Positions 8,464 to 17,270 of a stretch of DNA of 64,000 bases are shown piece after piece. The translations under genes and the position numbers were made by a program. How positions within the stretch are numbered: position 1 is the stretch's first letter; every line of letters begins with the position of its first letter. This DNA is from Bradyrhizobium sp. LTSP849 (GTDB lineage Bacteria; Pseudomonadota; Alphaproteobacteria; Rhizobiales; Xanthobacteraceae): positions 62,001-126,000 of the forward strand of contig NZ_JYMR01000049.1 of assembly GCF_000938255.1 (NCBI RefSeq), given 5' to 3'. The notes beneath the pieces were generated by a model. The model searched no databases and was not told the DNA's origin. It worked only from the letters and a program-made list of their open reading frames with translations.

Positions 8464-9327
8464 ATGGATATCGAAGACCTGCGGACCTTCGTCGAAGTGG
8501 CCGATGCGGGCGGCGTATCGCCGGCCGCGCGCCGGCTCGGCGTCGCGAAGTCGATCGTCAGCCGACGGCTGCTCCGGCTGGAATCTGAACTGGGCGTCCA
8601 GCTTCTTGCGCGGACAACCCGCGGCTCCGCGCTGACCGAGGCGGGCGTCACGTTCCGTGACCACGCCGCCCGGGTCTGCGCCGAGATCGATGTCGCGCGG
8701 GAGACGATCCTGCCTGCCGGCGAGCTGCGTGGGCGCTTGCGGATCGCAGCGCCGCTGACCTTCGGCCCGACGCTGTTGGCGCCGGTCTTCGCGGAGCTGG
8801 CGCGGCGCCACCCGCTGCTTCACGTGCACGCGAGCTACAATGATCGCTTCGTGGATATTGTCGGCGACGGCTTCGACTGTGCGGTACGCGTTGGCTATCT
8901 CACCGATTCAAACCTGATGGCGCGGCGCGTCGGGCCAATCCATGGTGCGCTCGTCGCAAGCCCGGATTATATCAGGGAGCATGGCGCGCCCGAGACGCCG
9001 GACGAACTCCTCACGCATCAGGCGCTCATGCAGGGTACGGAAACCTGGCAATTCGTTGATGGCGAGAGAACAATTTCCGTTCATCCGCAGGGGCGGTTCA
9101 AGGCGGACAACGGCACTGCTCTCGCGGTCGCCGCCGTGGCGGGGCTCGGCATCGCCTGGCTTCCGCATTGCCTCGTCGGGGACCATCTCGCTTCAGGCGC
9201 CCTTATTCCTGTGATGACACGCTATCCTGCCCCGACAGCCGGATTGTTTGTTGTCCGGCCGCCGGGACAGCACCCCGCGCGAAAAGTCCGCGTCCTCACT
9301 GAATTGCTGATCGAGCATTTCGGATAG
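8464..9327 (+). CDS. LysR-family transcriptional regulator
   Basis: A 287-residue regulator: N-terminal winged helix-turn-helix (LRTFVEVADAGGVSPAARRLGVAKSIVSR within residues ~5-35) and a C-terminal periplasmic-binding-like effector domain from ~90 (LRGRLRIAAPLTFGPTLLAPV). This is the CrgA/AaeR-like subgroup whose targets are often divergent oxidoreductase genes. It is transcribed away from the SDR and SnoaL-like genes across a 145-nt spacer (8319-8463), the usual place for a LysR site, so it probably controls them and itself. I could not identify a convincing T-N11-A box by eye. The effector is unknown. Confidence 0.87.
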   Translation: MDIEDLRTFVEVADAGGVSPAARRLGVAKSIVSRRLLRLESELGVQLLARTTRGSALTEAGVTFRDHAARVCAEIDVARETILPAGELRGRLRIAAPLTFGPTLLAPVFAELARRHPLLHVHASYNDRFVDIVGDGFDCAVRVGYLTDSNLMARRVGPIHGALVASPDYIREHGAPETPDELLTHQALMQGTETWQFVDGERTISVHPQGRFKADNGTALAVAAVAGLGIAWLPHCLVGDHLASGALIPVMTRYPAPTAGLFVVRPPGQHPARKVRVLTELLIEHFG

Positions 9328-9478
9328 TTGGCGCTTATTCGGCTGCGAACGCCATCGGCTGCGGAGCATTCAGACAATCACTGCAAAATGACCAAGTTGA
9401 CCAAACAGGAAAATGGATTTGTGGATCCAAATCCTTGATTGGAGTTGATTGATACCATAATACCGTTCGGCGGAAGCG

Positions 9479-10147
9479 ATGCAGGTGGGTGGGCTGGTGA
9501 AGGCGATCATTGCTGACGATCACGCCGTCGTTCGGGAAGGTCTGAAACAGCTTCTGTCGACGGTGGACCAGCTTACAATCAGTGGAGAAGCCGCGGACGG
9601 TGAAGCCGTTCACCGGCTGCTGAACGAAGGCGCCGCCGATTTTCTCATTCTCGATCTCGGTATGCCGGGTGTGAGCGGGTTTCAGTTCATCGCCAACCTG
9701 AAAACCGAATGGCCGGAGCTGCGCGTTCTCGTCCTCACCGCCAATGTTGAGCCACGTTCCGTTCGGGCAGCCTTTTCAGCAGGCGCGAACGGCTATCTGA
9801 CCAAGAGCGGCGATCCGGCCGAACTCATCGCCGCAATCGATGCCATCAGAAAAGGCAACCTCTATGTGGCCGAGGAGGTTCGCTTTGCGGTGAACCAGCA
9901 TGACGGTCTGAACGAAGCCCCGGAGCCCACGGCCGCGATCATATCTCCGGTCACGCTCACAAGGCGTGAGCGGCAAATCCTGGGGATGATCCCTCACGGC
10001 GCCACCAGCCGCGACATCGCCAACCGCCTCGGCATTAGCCCGCTTACCGCCCGGAAACATCGCGAGAATCTCATGCGGAAGCTTGATCTGCACAGTGGGG
10101 CCGAATTGACAGCCTACGCAATTCGTCTCGGCCTTCCATCGGGCTAG
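9479..10147 (+). CDS. LuxR/NarL-type two-component response regulator
   Basis: A 222-residue regulator. The receiver domain has the acidic pair (ADDH, residues 13-14), the phosphoacceptor Asp59 in ILDLGMPG, Thr/Ala in VLTAN and Lys in YLTKSG. The C-terminal LuxR helix-turn-helix reads LTRRERQILGMIPHG then ISPLTARKHRENLMRKL. A GTG at 9497 is an alternative start. A hybrid histidine kinase gene begins 55 nt downstream, making this a likely partner pair. The preceding 150-nt spacer has an inverted repeat, GGATTT...AAATCC (9415-9434), that might be a binding site, but the support is weak. Confidence 0.87.
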   Translation: MQVGGLVKAIIADDHAVVREGLKQLLSTVDQLTISGEAADGEAVHRLLNEGAADFLILDLGMPGVSGFQFIANLKTEWPELRVLVLTANVEPRSVRAAFSAGANGYLTKSGDPAELIAAIDAIRKGNLYVAEEVRFAVNQHDGLNEAPEPTAAIISPVTLTRRERQILGMIPHGATSRDIANRLGISPLTARKHRENLMRKLDLHSGAELTAYAIRLGLPSG

Positions 10148-10202
10148 CAACGGCAACTCGCGAACGAAGCCGCCGCTCCGATCGGCGCGCGGAGAGGTTT
10201 CG

Positions 10203-11973
10203 ATGCAGGAAGACAGGATACGCGCGGCGCTCGTCGAGCTGTTGTATCGCAATTCCTATGGCGTAGTGGTCGCCAACATTCTCATCTCGCTGGCGGCAGC
10301 CTACGTCCTGAGGACCACGGTATCGGCGAGCTGGTTGATCGGATGGCTCGGCGCGGTGTATCTGCTCACTGCTATTCGCGTCCTGGCGGCGCGCCGGTTC
10401 TTCAGCCGAGAGAGGGAGCCTGCGTCCGCGTCGCGATGGGCCTGGCTTGCGGCGGCGTTTTCCTGTGTGTCGGGCCTGCTATGGGGAGCGCTCGGCTGGG
10501 TTGGGTTCCTGCCTCAGGAGCCCGTTCTTTTTTCATTCACGGTCATTGTCTTGACCGGGCTGATCTGCGGCACGGTTCCGTCGCTCTCGGCCTTTCCACC
10601 TGCTCTCGTCGGCTCGATCATCGCTACGGTGCTGCCGATCACGGTGCGCTCGATCACCAATGGAGGTGATATCGCCGGCGCGTATCTCGCCTTGCTGGCG
10701 GGGCTCGTGGCGATCAATCTCTATTTACTGCCGCACCACCTACCAGATGCTGCGTGAGACCATCAGGTTGCGTTTGGAAAATGTCGAGCTGGTCAGCCAT
10801 CTGGAGCAAGAACGCGACCGCGCACAAGCCGCCGATCGTGCGAAAACGCGCTTCCTTGCGGCCGCCAGTCATGACCTGCGCCAGCCGATCCATGCCTTGA
10901 GCCTGCTGATCTCCACGCTCGCCGTGCTGGGTCACCGCGGCGCTGTCCAATCTGCCGATGCACGCGATCTGGCCGGCAAGGCAAAATCCATTGTCGGCAA
11001 CCTCAGCGCCCTTCTGAATGGACTGCTCGACATCTCCCGACTTGATGCCGGCGTGGTTACAGTCGCGAGGGAGACGGTGAATCTGTCCCAACTCTTCAAC
11101 CAGCTCAACAACGAGTTCGCTTCGGTGGCGAAGGATCGCAGCCTTGATTGGCGTGTTGTTGAAAGCCGACTCCAGGCGGACAGCGATCCCATGATGCTGA
11201 AACGGGTGTTGGGCAATCTACTGTCGAACGCCTTTCGATACACGGAATCCGGCGGCGTTCTGCTCGGCTGCCGCAGGCGCGGTGCTGCGGTGGAAATCCA
11301 GATATGGGATACGGGCCCGGGTATCCCCACAGATCAGCAAGCCATGATCTTTGAGGAATTCGTGCAGTTGCAGAACCCGGCGAGGGACCGCACGCAAGGT
11401 CTTGGCCTCGGCCTTGCCATCGTTCGCCGCACCGCCGCATTGCTGCAACACCCTCTGAAGCTGATCTCCGTCACCGGGCGCGGCTCGATGTTTTCCGTGA
11501 CGGTTCCGCAAGCCAGTACGGTGGCACTTCCCTTGCCCGACAACAAGCCATCACCCGCGGGCATCGCCGTCAGCATCATGGTCGTGGAAGACGAGAGGGA
11601 TGTTCTCGATGTCATGGTTCAGTTGCTGACGCTCCAGGGGCATCGCGTTTATGCCGGCCGCTCTGCCGCCGAGGTGCAACAGATCCATGCAGAGGCGATG
11701 ACGGCCGGCGATGCACCGGTCGATCTGATCATTGCCGACTACCGCCTCGGAGATGGCGCTACCGGCCTGGAGGCAATCGAGGCTCTCTGCGCCCATATCG
11801 GCCGTTCGGTCCCTGCTGTTATCGTGACCGGCGATACCTCGCCGTCGCGCATCAAGGACGCCACCGCCAGCGGACTTCATATTCTGCACAAGCCGATCAC
11901 TGGCGAGGAATTGTACGAAGCGATCGTTGCAGCCTGTGTTGACGGCGAGGAATCAATCAAGAGCGACCGCTAA
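10203..11973 (+). pseudogene. Hybrid sensor histidine kinase interrupted by a +1 frameshift
   Basis: The first frame (10203-10757) encodes about five membrane helices and then stops. The second frame (open from 10660) continues with a coiled linker, the H-box AASHDLRQPIHALSLL (phospho-His codon 10870-10872), the N-box NLLSNAFRYTESGG, G-boxes DTGPGIP and GLGLGLAI, and a C-terminal receiver with VVEDE and acceptor Asp in IIADYRLG. Dropping one T from the run at 10724-10726 joins both frames into a ~589-residue protein reading INLYYCRTTYQML at the joint. It lies next to a LuxR-type regulator. Either the gene is recently broken, or this is a sequence error; a re-initiated soluble kinase from the second frame is also possible. 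The domains themselves look intact. Confidence 0.82.
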
Positions 11974-12152
11974 AAGGATGTGCAGCTGCCTCAGGATTGG
12001 GAATCCGGCTACGGTTGAGATTTTATCCCGGCGCTGATCTCATGGTGCCACTGCCCTGCGGCGGCGCCGGGCCTTTTGGCCTCCTTACCGACGACGAAAT
12101 ACGACATCTGCCGTATCGCTCGGGATTCACCGCGGCGATATCTTTCGCCCCG

Positions 12153-15100
12153 ATGAATGAGCTGATACGCGCGCCCCGCTTGTGCCACTATGCCTTGAGG
12201 CAAAGAAAGCGCACATTTTCAATCAAGGCAGCGTTGGCGAGCACGGCCATCGTGCGCGCCGGGGTGGCGGGGCTGACCCTCACCGGCACATTCGTCGCGG
12301 CCCTTCTCGCGATAACGCCCGCGTTTGCAGATGGTGGCCAAGGCGGCGCTCCAGCGGTCGGCGGTTTCGGCGGTGCCGGCGGCACCGCGACAGCTCCAAC
12401 CGGCGGTCATGGGAGCGACGAGGACCTCATAACCGTATTTGGCAGCGGCGGTGGTGGCGGCGGCGGCGTCAGCCTCGGCACGGGTGCCGGCGGCGCCGGC
12501 GGCACCGGCGGCACCGTCCAGTCTGGTAGCGGCTCGACGCCCGGCGGCGATGGTGGCAGCGGCGGCAATTTCGGCCTGGTCATAACATCCGCGCCGAACG
12601 GGACTTCAGTGTCCGGAACGGTCGGCGGCACCGGCGGGAGCAGTGCTACAGGTAGCGGTAGCGGTAGCGGCGGTGGCGGTGGCGGCGAAGGCGGTGGCGG
12701 CGTCCTGTTTACCGGACTCGCCGCGAGTTCGAACGCCTCGACCATTGCCGGAGGCAATGGCGGCGACGGCGGCGATACCGGCAACAGTTTGTTTGCCTCA
12801 GGTTCGGCCGGCAGCGGCGGCGCCGGCGGCATGGGCGTGGCGCTCACCGGTGGTGCGAACTTCATCAATAATGCGGGGGCAAGTGTTCAGGGCGGCGACG
12901 GCGGTGCCGGCGGCGCCGCCGGCTTCTCCATCAACGACGTTGCCGGCAAGGGCGGCGATGGCGGCAACGGCGGTACGGGCGTGCTGATGGTCAATGGCGG
13001 CACCCTGACCAACGCCGGCACGATCACCGGCGGTGCGGCCGGCGCAGGCGGATCTGGCGGAACGGGGCTCGTCAATGGTGCCAATGGCGTCAGTGGTGTC
13101 GGCGGAGCCGGAGTCTCGGGCGCGAACATCACGGTCGTCAATAGCGGGACGATCACCGGCGGCTCCGGCGGCGGCCTTGCCATCGCCTTCACTGGCGGCA
13201 CCAATACGCTGGTGCTGCAGGCGGGATCGACCATCTCCGGCAACGTGGTGGCGTTCAGCAGTGCCGATACGCTCCGGCTCGGCGGCAGCACGGATGCGAC
13301 GTTTGACGTGTCCACGATGGGCGCGGCAGCCCAGTATCGCGGCTTCGGCATTTTCGCGAAATCCGGCAGCAGCACCTGGACGCTGACCGGTACGAACGCC
13401 TTCAGCGGCACGACGGTCGTCAGTGGTGGGACGCTGCTGGCCGGCAATGCCGGCGCGTTCAGCGCCACCAGCGCGATGACGATCAATGGCGGCACCGTCG
13501 ACCTCGGCGGCTTTGCGCAGACCATCAACAATTTGGCGCTGGCGGGCGGCGCGCTGAGGAACGGTTCCCTGACCGGCACAGTCACCTCGACTGGCGGCGG
13601 GATCGGCGGTCTTGGCGGCGGCATGAGCCTGGTTGCGAATGGCGGCACCACCACCGTGACTGGCCCCAATACCTATACTGGCGCGACCACCGTCAACAAC
13701 GGTGCCCTCCTGTTCACTCCCATCGACAATGCGTTCAGCGCGGCCAGCGCGGTGACGATCAACAGCGGTGGCACTTTCCTTCTCAGCGGCTCCATTCAGA
13801 CCATCAACACGGTAGCACTGGCAGGCGGATCGCTGGAGGAGGGCATATTGACAGGCGCGGTCACCTCGACCGGCGGCACGCTGATCAACATGTTCGGCAG
13901 TATGAGCCTGACCGCGAACGGCGGCACCACCACCGTGGGCGGCTTCAGCAGCGGCTATACCGGTGCGACCACGGTCAACAACGGCGCCATCTTGCTCGGC
14001 GGTATCGCCGACGGGTTCAGCGCCGCCAGCGCGACGACGATCAACGCCGGCGGCACGGTCGATCTCGGCGGCTTCGCACAAACCGTCAACAATATGGCGC
14101 TGGCGGGCGGCCTGTTGACCAACGGTGCGCTGATCGGTGCGGTGACCTCGACCGGCGGCACGATCGCCAGCGTTGGTGGCAGCATGAACCTGACCGCAAA
14201 TGGCGGCACCACTGTATTCTTTTCCGGCAACACCTATACCGGCGTCACCACGGTCAATAACGGCGCCACCCTGTTCAGCGTCTTCGACAATTCGTTCAGC
14301 GCCGCCAGTGCGACGACGATCAACACCGGCGGCATCGTCAATCTCGGCGGCACCGCGCAGACCATCAACGCCGTGGCGCTGGCAGGCGGGACGCTTGAGA
14401 GTGGCTTGTTGACCGGCGCGGTGACCTCGACCGGCGGCACGATCGCCGGCATCGGCGGGGCCATGAACCTGACCGCGAATAGCGGCACCACCACGGTGAC
14501 CGGCATCAATACCTATACCGGTCTCACCACCGTGAATGGCGGCTTGTTGTCGGTCAACGGTTCGATTGTCAGTGATGTGACCGTGAACGCCGGCGGAACG
14601 CTCGGCGGCAACGGCACCGTCGGCAACACCACCATCAATGGCGGCGTGTTGGCGCCCGGCAATTCGATCGGCCTGCTCACCGTGCAAGGCAACCTCACCT
14701 TCACCGCGGCTGCGAGCTACATGGTGCAAGTTTCGCCTGTCAGTGCCGACCGCACCAACGTCACGGGTGCGGCAACGCTTGGCGACGCGACGGTGATTGC
14801 GAGCTTTGCGCCGGGCACCTATGTCGCGAAGCGATACACCATCGTTAATGCGGGCGGCGGGGTGCATGGCACATTTTCGTCGCTGGTCAGCACCGATCTG
14901 CCGTCGGGCTTCACGGCAAGTCTCAGCTACGACGCCGCCGCCGCCGACGTGTATCTCAATCTCGCGCTCGGCGTCGTTCCACTGCCGGGCACGGGTCTCA
15001 ACACCAACCAGCAGAACGTCGGCAATGCCATCGTCAACTTCTTCAACAGCACCGGCGGCATCCCGATCGTGTTCGGCGCGCTGACGCCGGCAGGGCTGAC

Positions 15101-16181
15101 GCAGCTTTCCGGCGAAGCCGGCACCGGATCGCAGCAGACCACGTTCAATGCGATGAACCAGTTCATGGGCGTGATGACCGATCCGTTCGTCGCTGGACGC
15201 GACGACAGGGTCTCGGCTGGCGGCACGGCTGCCGGTTACACCGATGAGGAAGCGCTGGCCTACGCGCGAAAGCGCCGGCCGAGCGACGCATTGGCTGCGA
15301 TCTATGCCAAGGCGCCGCCGGTCGCGCCGGGTTTCCAGCAGCGCTGGAGCGTGTGGGCGGCGGGCTTTGGCGGATCGCAGACCACCGACGGCAATGCGGC
15401 TCTCGGCTCGAGCAACACCACGAGCAGCATCTACGGCACGGCGGTCGGCGCCGACTATCGCGTCTCGCCGGATACGCTTGTCGGTTTTGCGCTCGCCGGT
15501 GGCGGCACCAACTTCACGGTCGCAAATAACCTCGGCGGCGGTCGCTCGGACCTGTTCCAGGCCGGCGCGTTCATGCGTCACAATGCTGGCGCGGCGTATC
15601 TCACCGCTGCGCTGGCATATGGCTGGCAGGACATCACCACCGATCGCACGGTCACGGTCGCCGGCGCCGACCGCCTGCGCGCCGAGTTCAAGGCCAATGC
15701 CTGGTCAGGCCGGCTCGAGGGTGGTTATCGTTTCGTCAGCCACGGATTTGGCCTTACGCCTTATGCCGCCGGCCAGTTCACGACCTTCGATCTGCCGGCC
15801 TACGCCGAGGCGGCCATCGCCGGCAGCAACATCTTTGCGCTGGCCTACAATTCGAAGAGCATCACCGATACCCGCAGCGAGCTCGGCCTGCGCGCCGACA
15901 AATCCTTCGCGCTACGAGACGGCGTGCTGACCCTGCGTGGCCGCGCCGCCGGGGCGCATGATTTCAATCCGGACCGCAGCATCGGCGCAACCTTCCAGAC
16001 GCTGCCCGGCGCAAGCTTCGTCGTCAACGGCGCCGCGCAGGCATCCAACTCGGCGCTTGTGACCGGTGCGGCCGAGATGAAATGGCTCAATGGCTGGTCC
16101 ACCGCGGCGACCTTCGAGGGTGAGTTCTCCAACGTGACGCGCTCTTACGCTGGCAAAGGTGTTGCGCGATACCAGTGGTGA
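12153..16181 (+). CDS. Large Gly-rich autotransporter with C-terminal beta-barrel
   Basis: A 1342-residue type V secretion protein. From ATG 12153 it has a long basic N-region (RAPRLCHYALRQRKRTF) and a hydrophobic core ending near ITPAFADG, a typical extended signal peptide. Residues ~50-340 are extremely Gly-rich. Next come four passenger-associated repeats of 93-94 residues, a junction region (VTVNAGGTLGGNGTVGN), and the autotransporter barrel over the last ~280 residues (from FQQRWSVWAAGFGG), ending in YQW as such barrels do. A longer frame upstream lacks signal character. The passenger is probably a beta-helix displayed on or released from the cell surface; adhesion is plausible but not shown. 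No protease catalytic motif is seen. Confidence 0.88.
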   Translation: MNELIRAPRLCHYALRQRKRTFSIKAALASTAIVRAGVAGLTLTGTFVAALLAITPAFADGGQGGAPAVGGFGGAGGTATAPTGGHGSDEDLITVFGSGGGGGGGVSLGTGAGGAGGTGGTVQSGSGSTPGGDGGSGGNFGLVITSAPNGTSVSGTVGGTGGSSATGSGSGSGGGGGGEGGGGVLFTGLAASSNASTIAGGNGGDGGDTGNSLFASGSAGSGGAGGMGVALTGGANFINNAGASVQGGDGGAGGAAGFSINDVAGKGGDGGNGGTGVLMVNGGTLTNAGTITGGAAGAGGSGGTGLVNGANGVSGVGGAGVSGANITVVNSGTITGGSGGGLAIAFTGGTNTLVLQAGSTISGNVVAFSSADTLRLGGSTDATFDVSTMGAAAQYRGFGIFAKSGSSTWTLTGTNAFSGTTVVSGGTLLAGNAGAFSATSAMTINGGTVDLGGFAQTINNLALAGGALRNGSLTGTVTSTGGGIGGLGGGMSLVANGGTTTVTGPNTYTGATTVNNGALLFTPIDNAFSAASAVTINSGGTFLLSGSIQTINTVALAGGSLEEGILTGAVTSTGGTLINMFGSMSLTANGGTTTVGGFSSGYTGATTVNNGAILLGGIADGFSAASATTINAGGTVDLGGFAQTVNNMALAGGLLTNGALIGAVTSTGGTIASVGGSMNLTANGGTTVFFSGNTYTGVTTVNNGATLFSVFDNSFSAASATTINTGGIVNLGGTAQTINAVALAGGTLESGLLTGAVTSTGGTIAGIGGAMNLTANSGTTTVTGINTYTGLTTVNGGLLSVNGSIVSDVTVNAGGTLGGNGTVGNTTINGGVLAPGNSIGLLTVQGNLTFTAAASYMVQVSPVSADRTNVTGAATLGDATVIASFAPGTYVAKRYTIVNAGGGVHGTFSSLVSTDLPSGFTASLSYDAAAADVYLNLALGVVPLPGTGLNTNQQNVGNAIVNFFNSTGGIPIVFGALTPAGLTQLSGEAGTGSQQTTFNAMNQFMGVMTDPFVAGRDDRVSAGGTAAGYTDEEALAYARKRRPSDALAAIYAKAPPVAPGFQQRWSVWAAGFGGSQTTDGNAALGSSNTTSSIYGTAVGADYRVSPDTLVGFALAGGGTNFTVANNLGGGRSDLFQAGAFMRHNAGAAYLTAALAYGWQDITTDRTVTVAGADRLRAEFKANAWSGRLEGGYRFVSHGFGLTPYAAGQFTTFDLPAYAEAAIAGSNIFALAYNSKSITDTRSELGLRADKSFALRDGVLTLRGRAAGAHDFNPDRSIGATFQTLPGASFVVNGAAQASNSALVTGAAEMKWLNGWSTAATFEGEFSNVTRSYAGKGVARYQW
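13390..14540 (+). repeat. Four tandem passenger-associated repeats inside the autotransporter gene
   Basis: Four units carry the same series: FSAAS-type box, TINxGGxxxLxG, QTINxxALAGG, LTGAVTSTGG, then an NLTANGGTT and YTGxTTVNNG tail. The ALAGG landmark starts at 13539, 13818, 14100 and 14379, giving periods of 279, 282 and 279 nt. Copies are clearly diverged, so they are old duplications, though they could still recombine in frame. This pattern matches the autotransporter-associated beta-strand repeat (PATR). Confidence 0.85.
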
Positions 16182-16244
16182 GCGTCTGCGAATTGTTTGT
16201 GAGGACGGTCGAATTTCGAACGTATACAAGAAGGTCCATTTGAT

Positions 16245-16418
16245 ATGGCAATTTTCGATAGCTCCCGCGCCCGGCAACCATCGTCGCCTCTCAAGGCGTG
16301 GACATTCGCTGTCCTGGCTGGCTTCGGCATTTTGCATATCGTCGGTGGATACATGCTCCATCACGCGCCGAGTATCCGACCCATCGAAACAGCAACGATG
16401 GCGACCGACGGCGACTAG
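16245..16418 (+). CDS. Possible 57-residue single-span membrane protein
   Basis: A short frame beginning MAIFDSSRARQPSSP, followed by one hydrophobic helix (AWTFAVLAGFGILHIVGGYML) broken into a basic-in N-terminus and a polar tail ending in DGD. An AAGG lies 9-10 nt upstream of the ATG. It fills the gap between the autotransporter and the TauE-like gene, both on the same strand. No family is recognised. The positive-inside pattern and hydrophobic core make it more convincing than the overlapping 94-residue frame, which is Arg/Ser-rich, but it could be chance. Confidence 0.42.
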   Translation: MAIFDSSRARQPSSPLKAWTFAVLAGFGILHIVGGYMLHHAPSIRPIETATMATDGD

Positions 16419-16508
16419 GTGGATTGGCTCTGCTGTCACTTGAGTGAGTTCGGATGGCCCTGCGCTGTCCGGCTATTGCGGACCATCACCATTCTCCAGG
16501 AAGCGACC

Positions 16509-17240
16509 ATGTCAGACATAGCGGTGTACTTGGTGCTGAGCGTGGCGGTTTTTGCAGGCGCGTTCGTGTCCGGCCTTTCCGGCTTTGCGTTCTCGGCGGT
16601 CGCCGGTGCTATCCTGCTACACGTTTTTCCGCCCATGGAAGCTGTGCCATTGATGATGGCTTGCAGTATCACCGTACAAGCGGCCAATCTGTTCGCGCTA
16701 CGCAAAAGCATGCAATGGAAGACCAGCCTCGTTTTCATCGCTGGTGGACTATTGGGCATTCCGATCGCGATCTATCTCCTCCAGAATGTGGATATCGGGA
16801 TCTTCAGGCTGGGGTTTGGAATTCTCGTATCGCTGTACGCGGCTTATGCCTTGTTGCGGCCAACGGCTGCCTATTTGCGTCAGATGGACAGCCGGAGCAG
16901 CAACGCGCTGGTGGGGTTTGGCGGCGGGCTCGTCGGCGGCTTGACCGCGATGCCCGGCGCGCTTCCCGCGATCTGGTGCGATATCCATGGTCTCCCGAAA
17001 ACCCAGCAGCGCGGCCTGGTTCAGCCCTACATCGGGGTCATGCAGCTTTTCGCCCTCGCGCTCATGCTTTCGCACCACAGCCTGTCATTAAAGGTCCTGA
17101 TCGACTTTGGTATTTCGCTGCCCGCTTTGGCTGCCGGAACGGCTGTAGGGATCGTCCTGTTCGGGCGGATCAACGAAGCCGCCTTCAAACGGATCATCCT
17201 GGGCTTGTTGCTGTTTTCGGGACTTTGCCTCGTGATCTAG
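16509..17240 (+). CDS. TauE/SafE-family membrane permease
   Basis: A 243-residue integral membrane protein with about eight hydrophobic segments. The two family halves are visible: AGAFVSGLSGFAFSAVAGAILL near the N-terminus and GFGGGLVGGLTAMPGALPAIW near residue 155, each with the small-residue-rich loop typical of this family. Members export sulfite, sulfoacetate or other organosulfonates and related anions, but the family is poorly defined. The ATG at 16509 has AGGA upstream and starts directly at the first helix; a 30-residue longer frame is unlikely. Convergent with the LacI-type gene. No sulfur-metabolism gene is nearby, so the substrate is open. Confidence 0.82.
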   Translation: MSDIAVYLVLSVAVFAGAFVSGLSGFAFSAVAGAILLHVFPPMEAVPLMMACSITVQAANLFALRKSMQWKTSLVFIAGGLLGIPIAIYLLQNVDIGIFRLGFGILVSLYAAYALLRPTAAYLRQMDSRSSNALVGFGGGLVGGLTAMPGALPAIWCDIHGLPKTQQRGLVQPYIGVMQLFALALMLSHHSLSLKVLIDFGISLPALAAGTAVGIVLFGRINEAAFKRIILGLLLFSGLCLVI

Positions 17241-17270
17241 AACGGGTCTTCGCGACAAGGTGTGAATGGT

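Noticed and set aside
10660..11973. The second half of the histidine kinase as a complete stand-alone gene
   Set aside because: Its first ~22 residues are out-of-frame text from the membrane part; the joint is explained by one extra T. Re-initiation remains possible but is not preferred.
12798..15581. A 927-residue minus-strand frame opposite the autotransporter
   Set aside because: It is antisense of Gly/Thr/Asn-rich repeats, giving Ala/Arg/Asp/Gly-rich text with no domain.
16159..16443. A 94-residue frame between the autotransporter and TauE-like genes
   Set aside because: Overlaps the autotransporter end, is Arg/Ser-rich and less protein-like than the 57-residue membrane frame at 16245.
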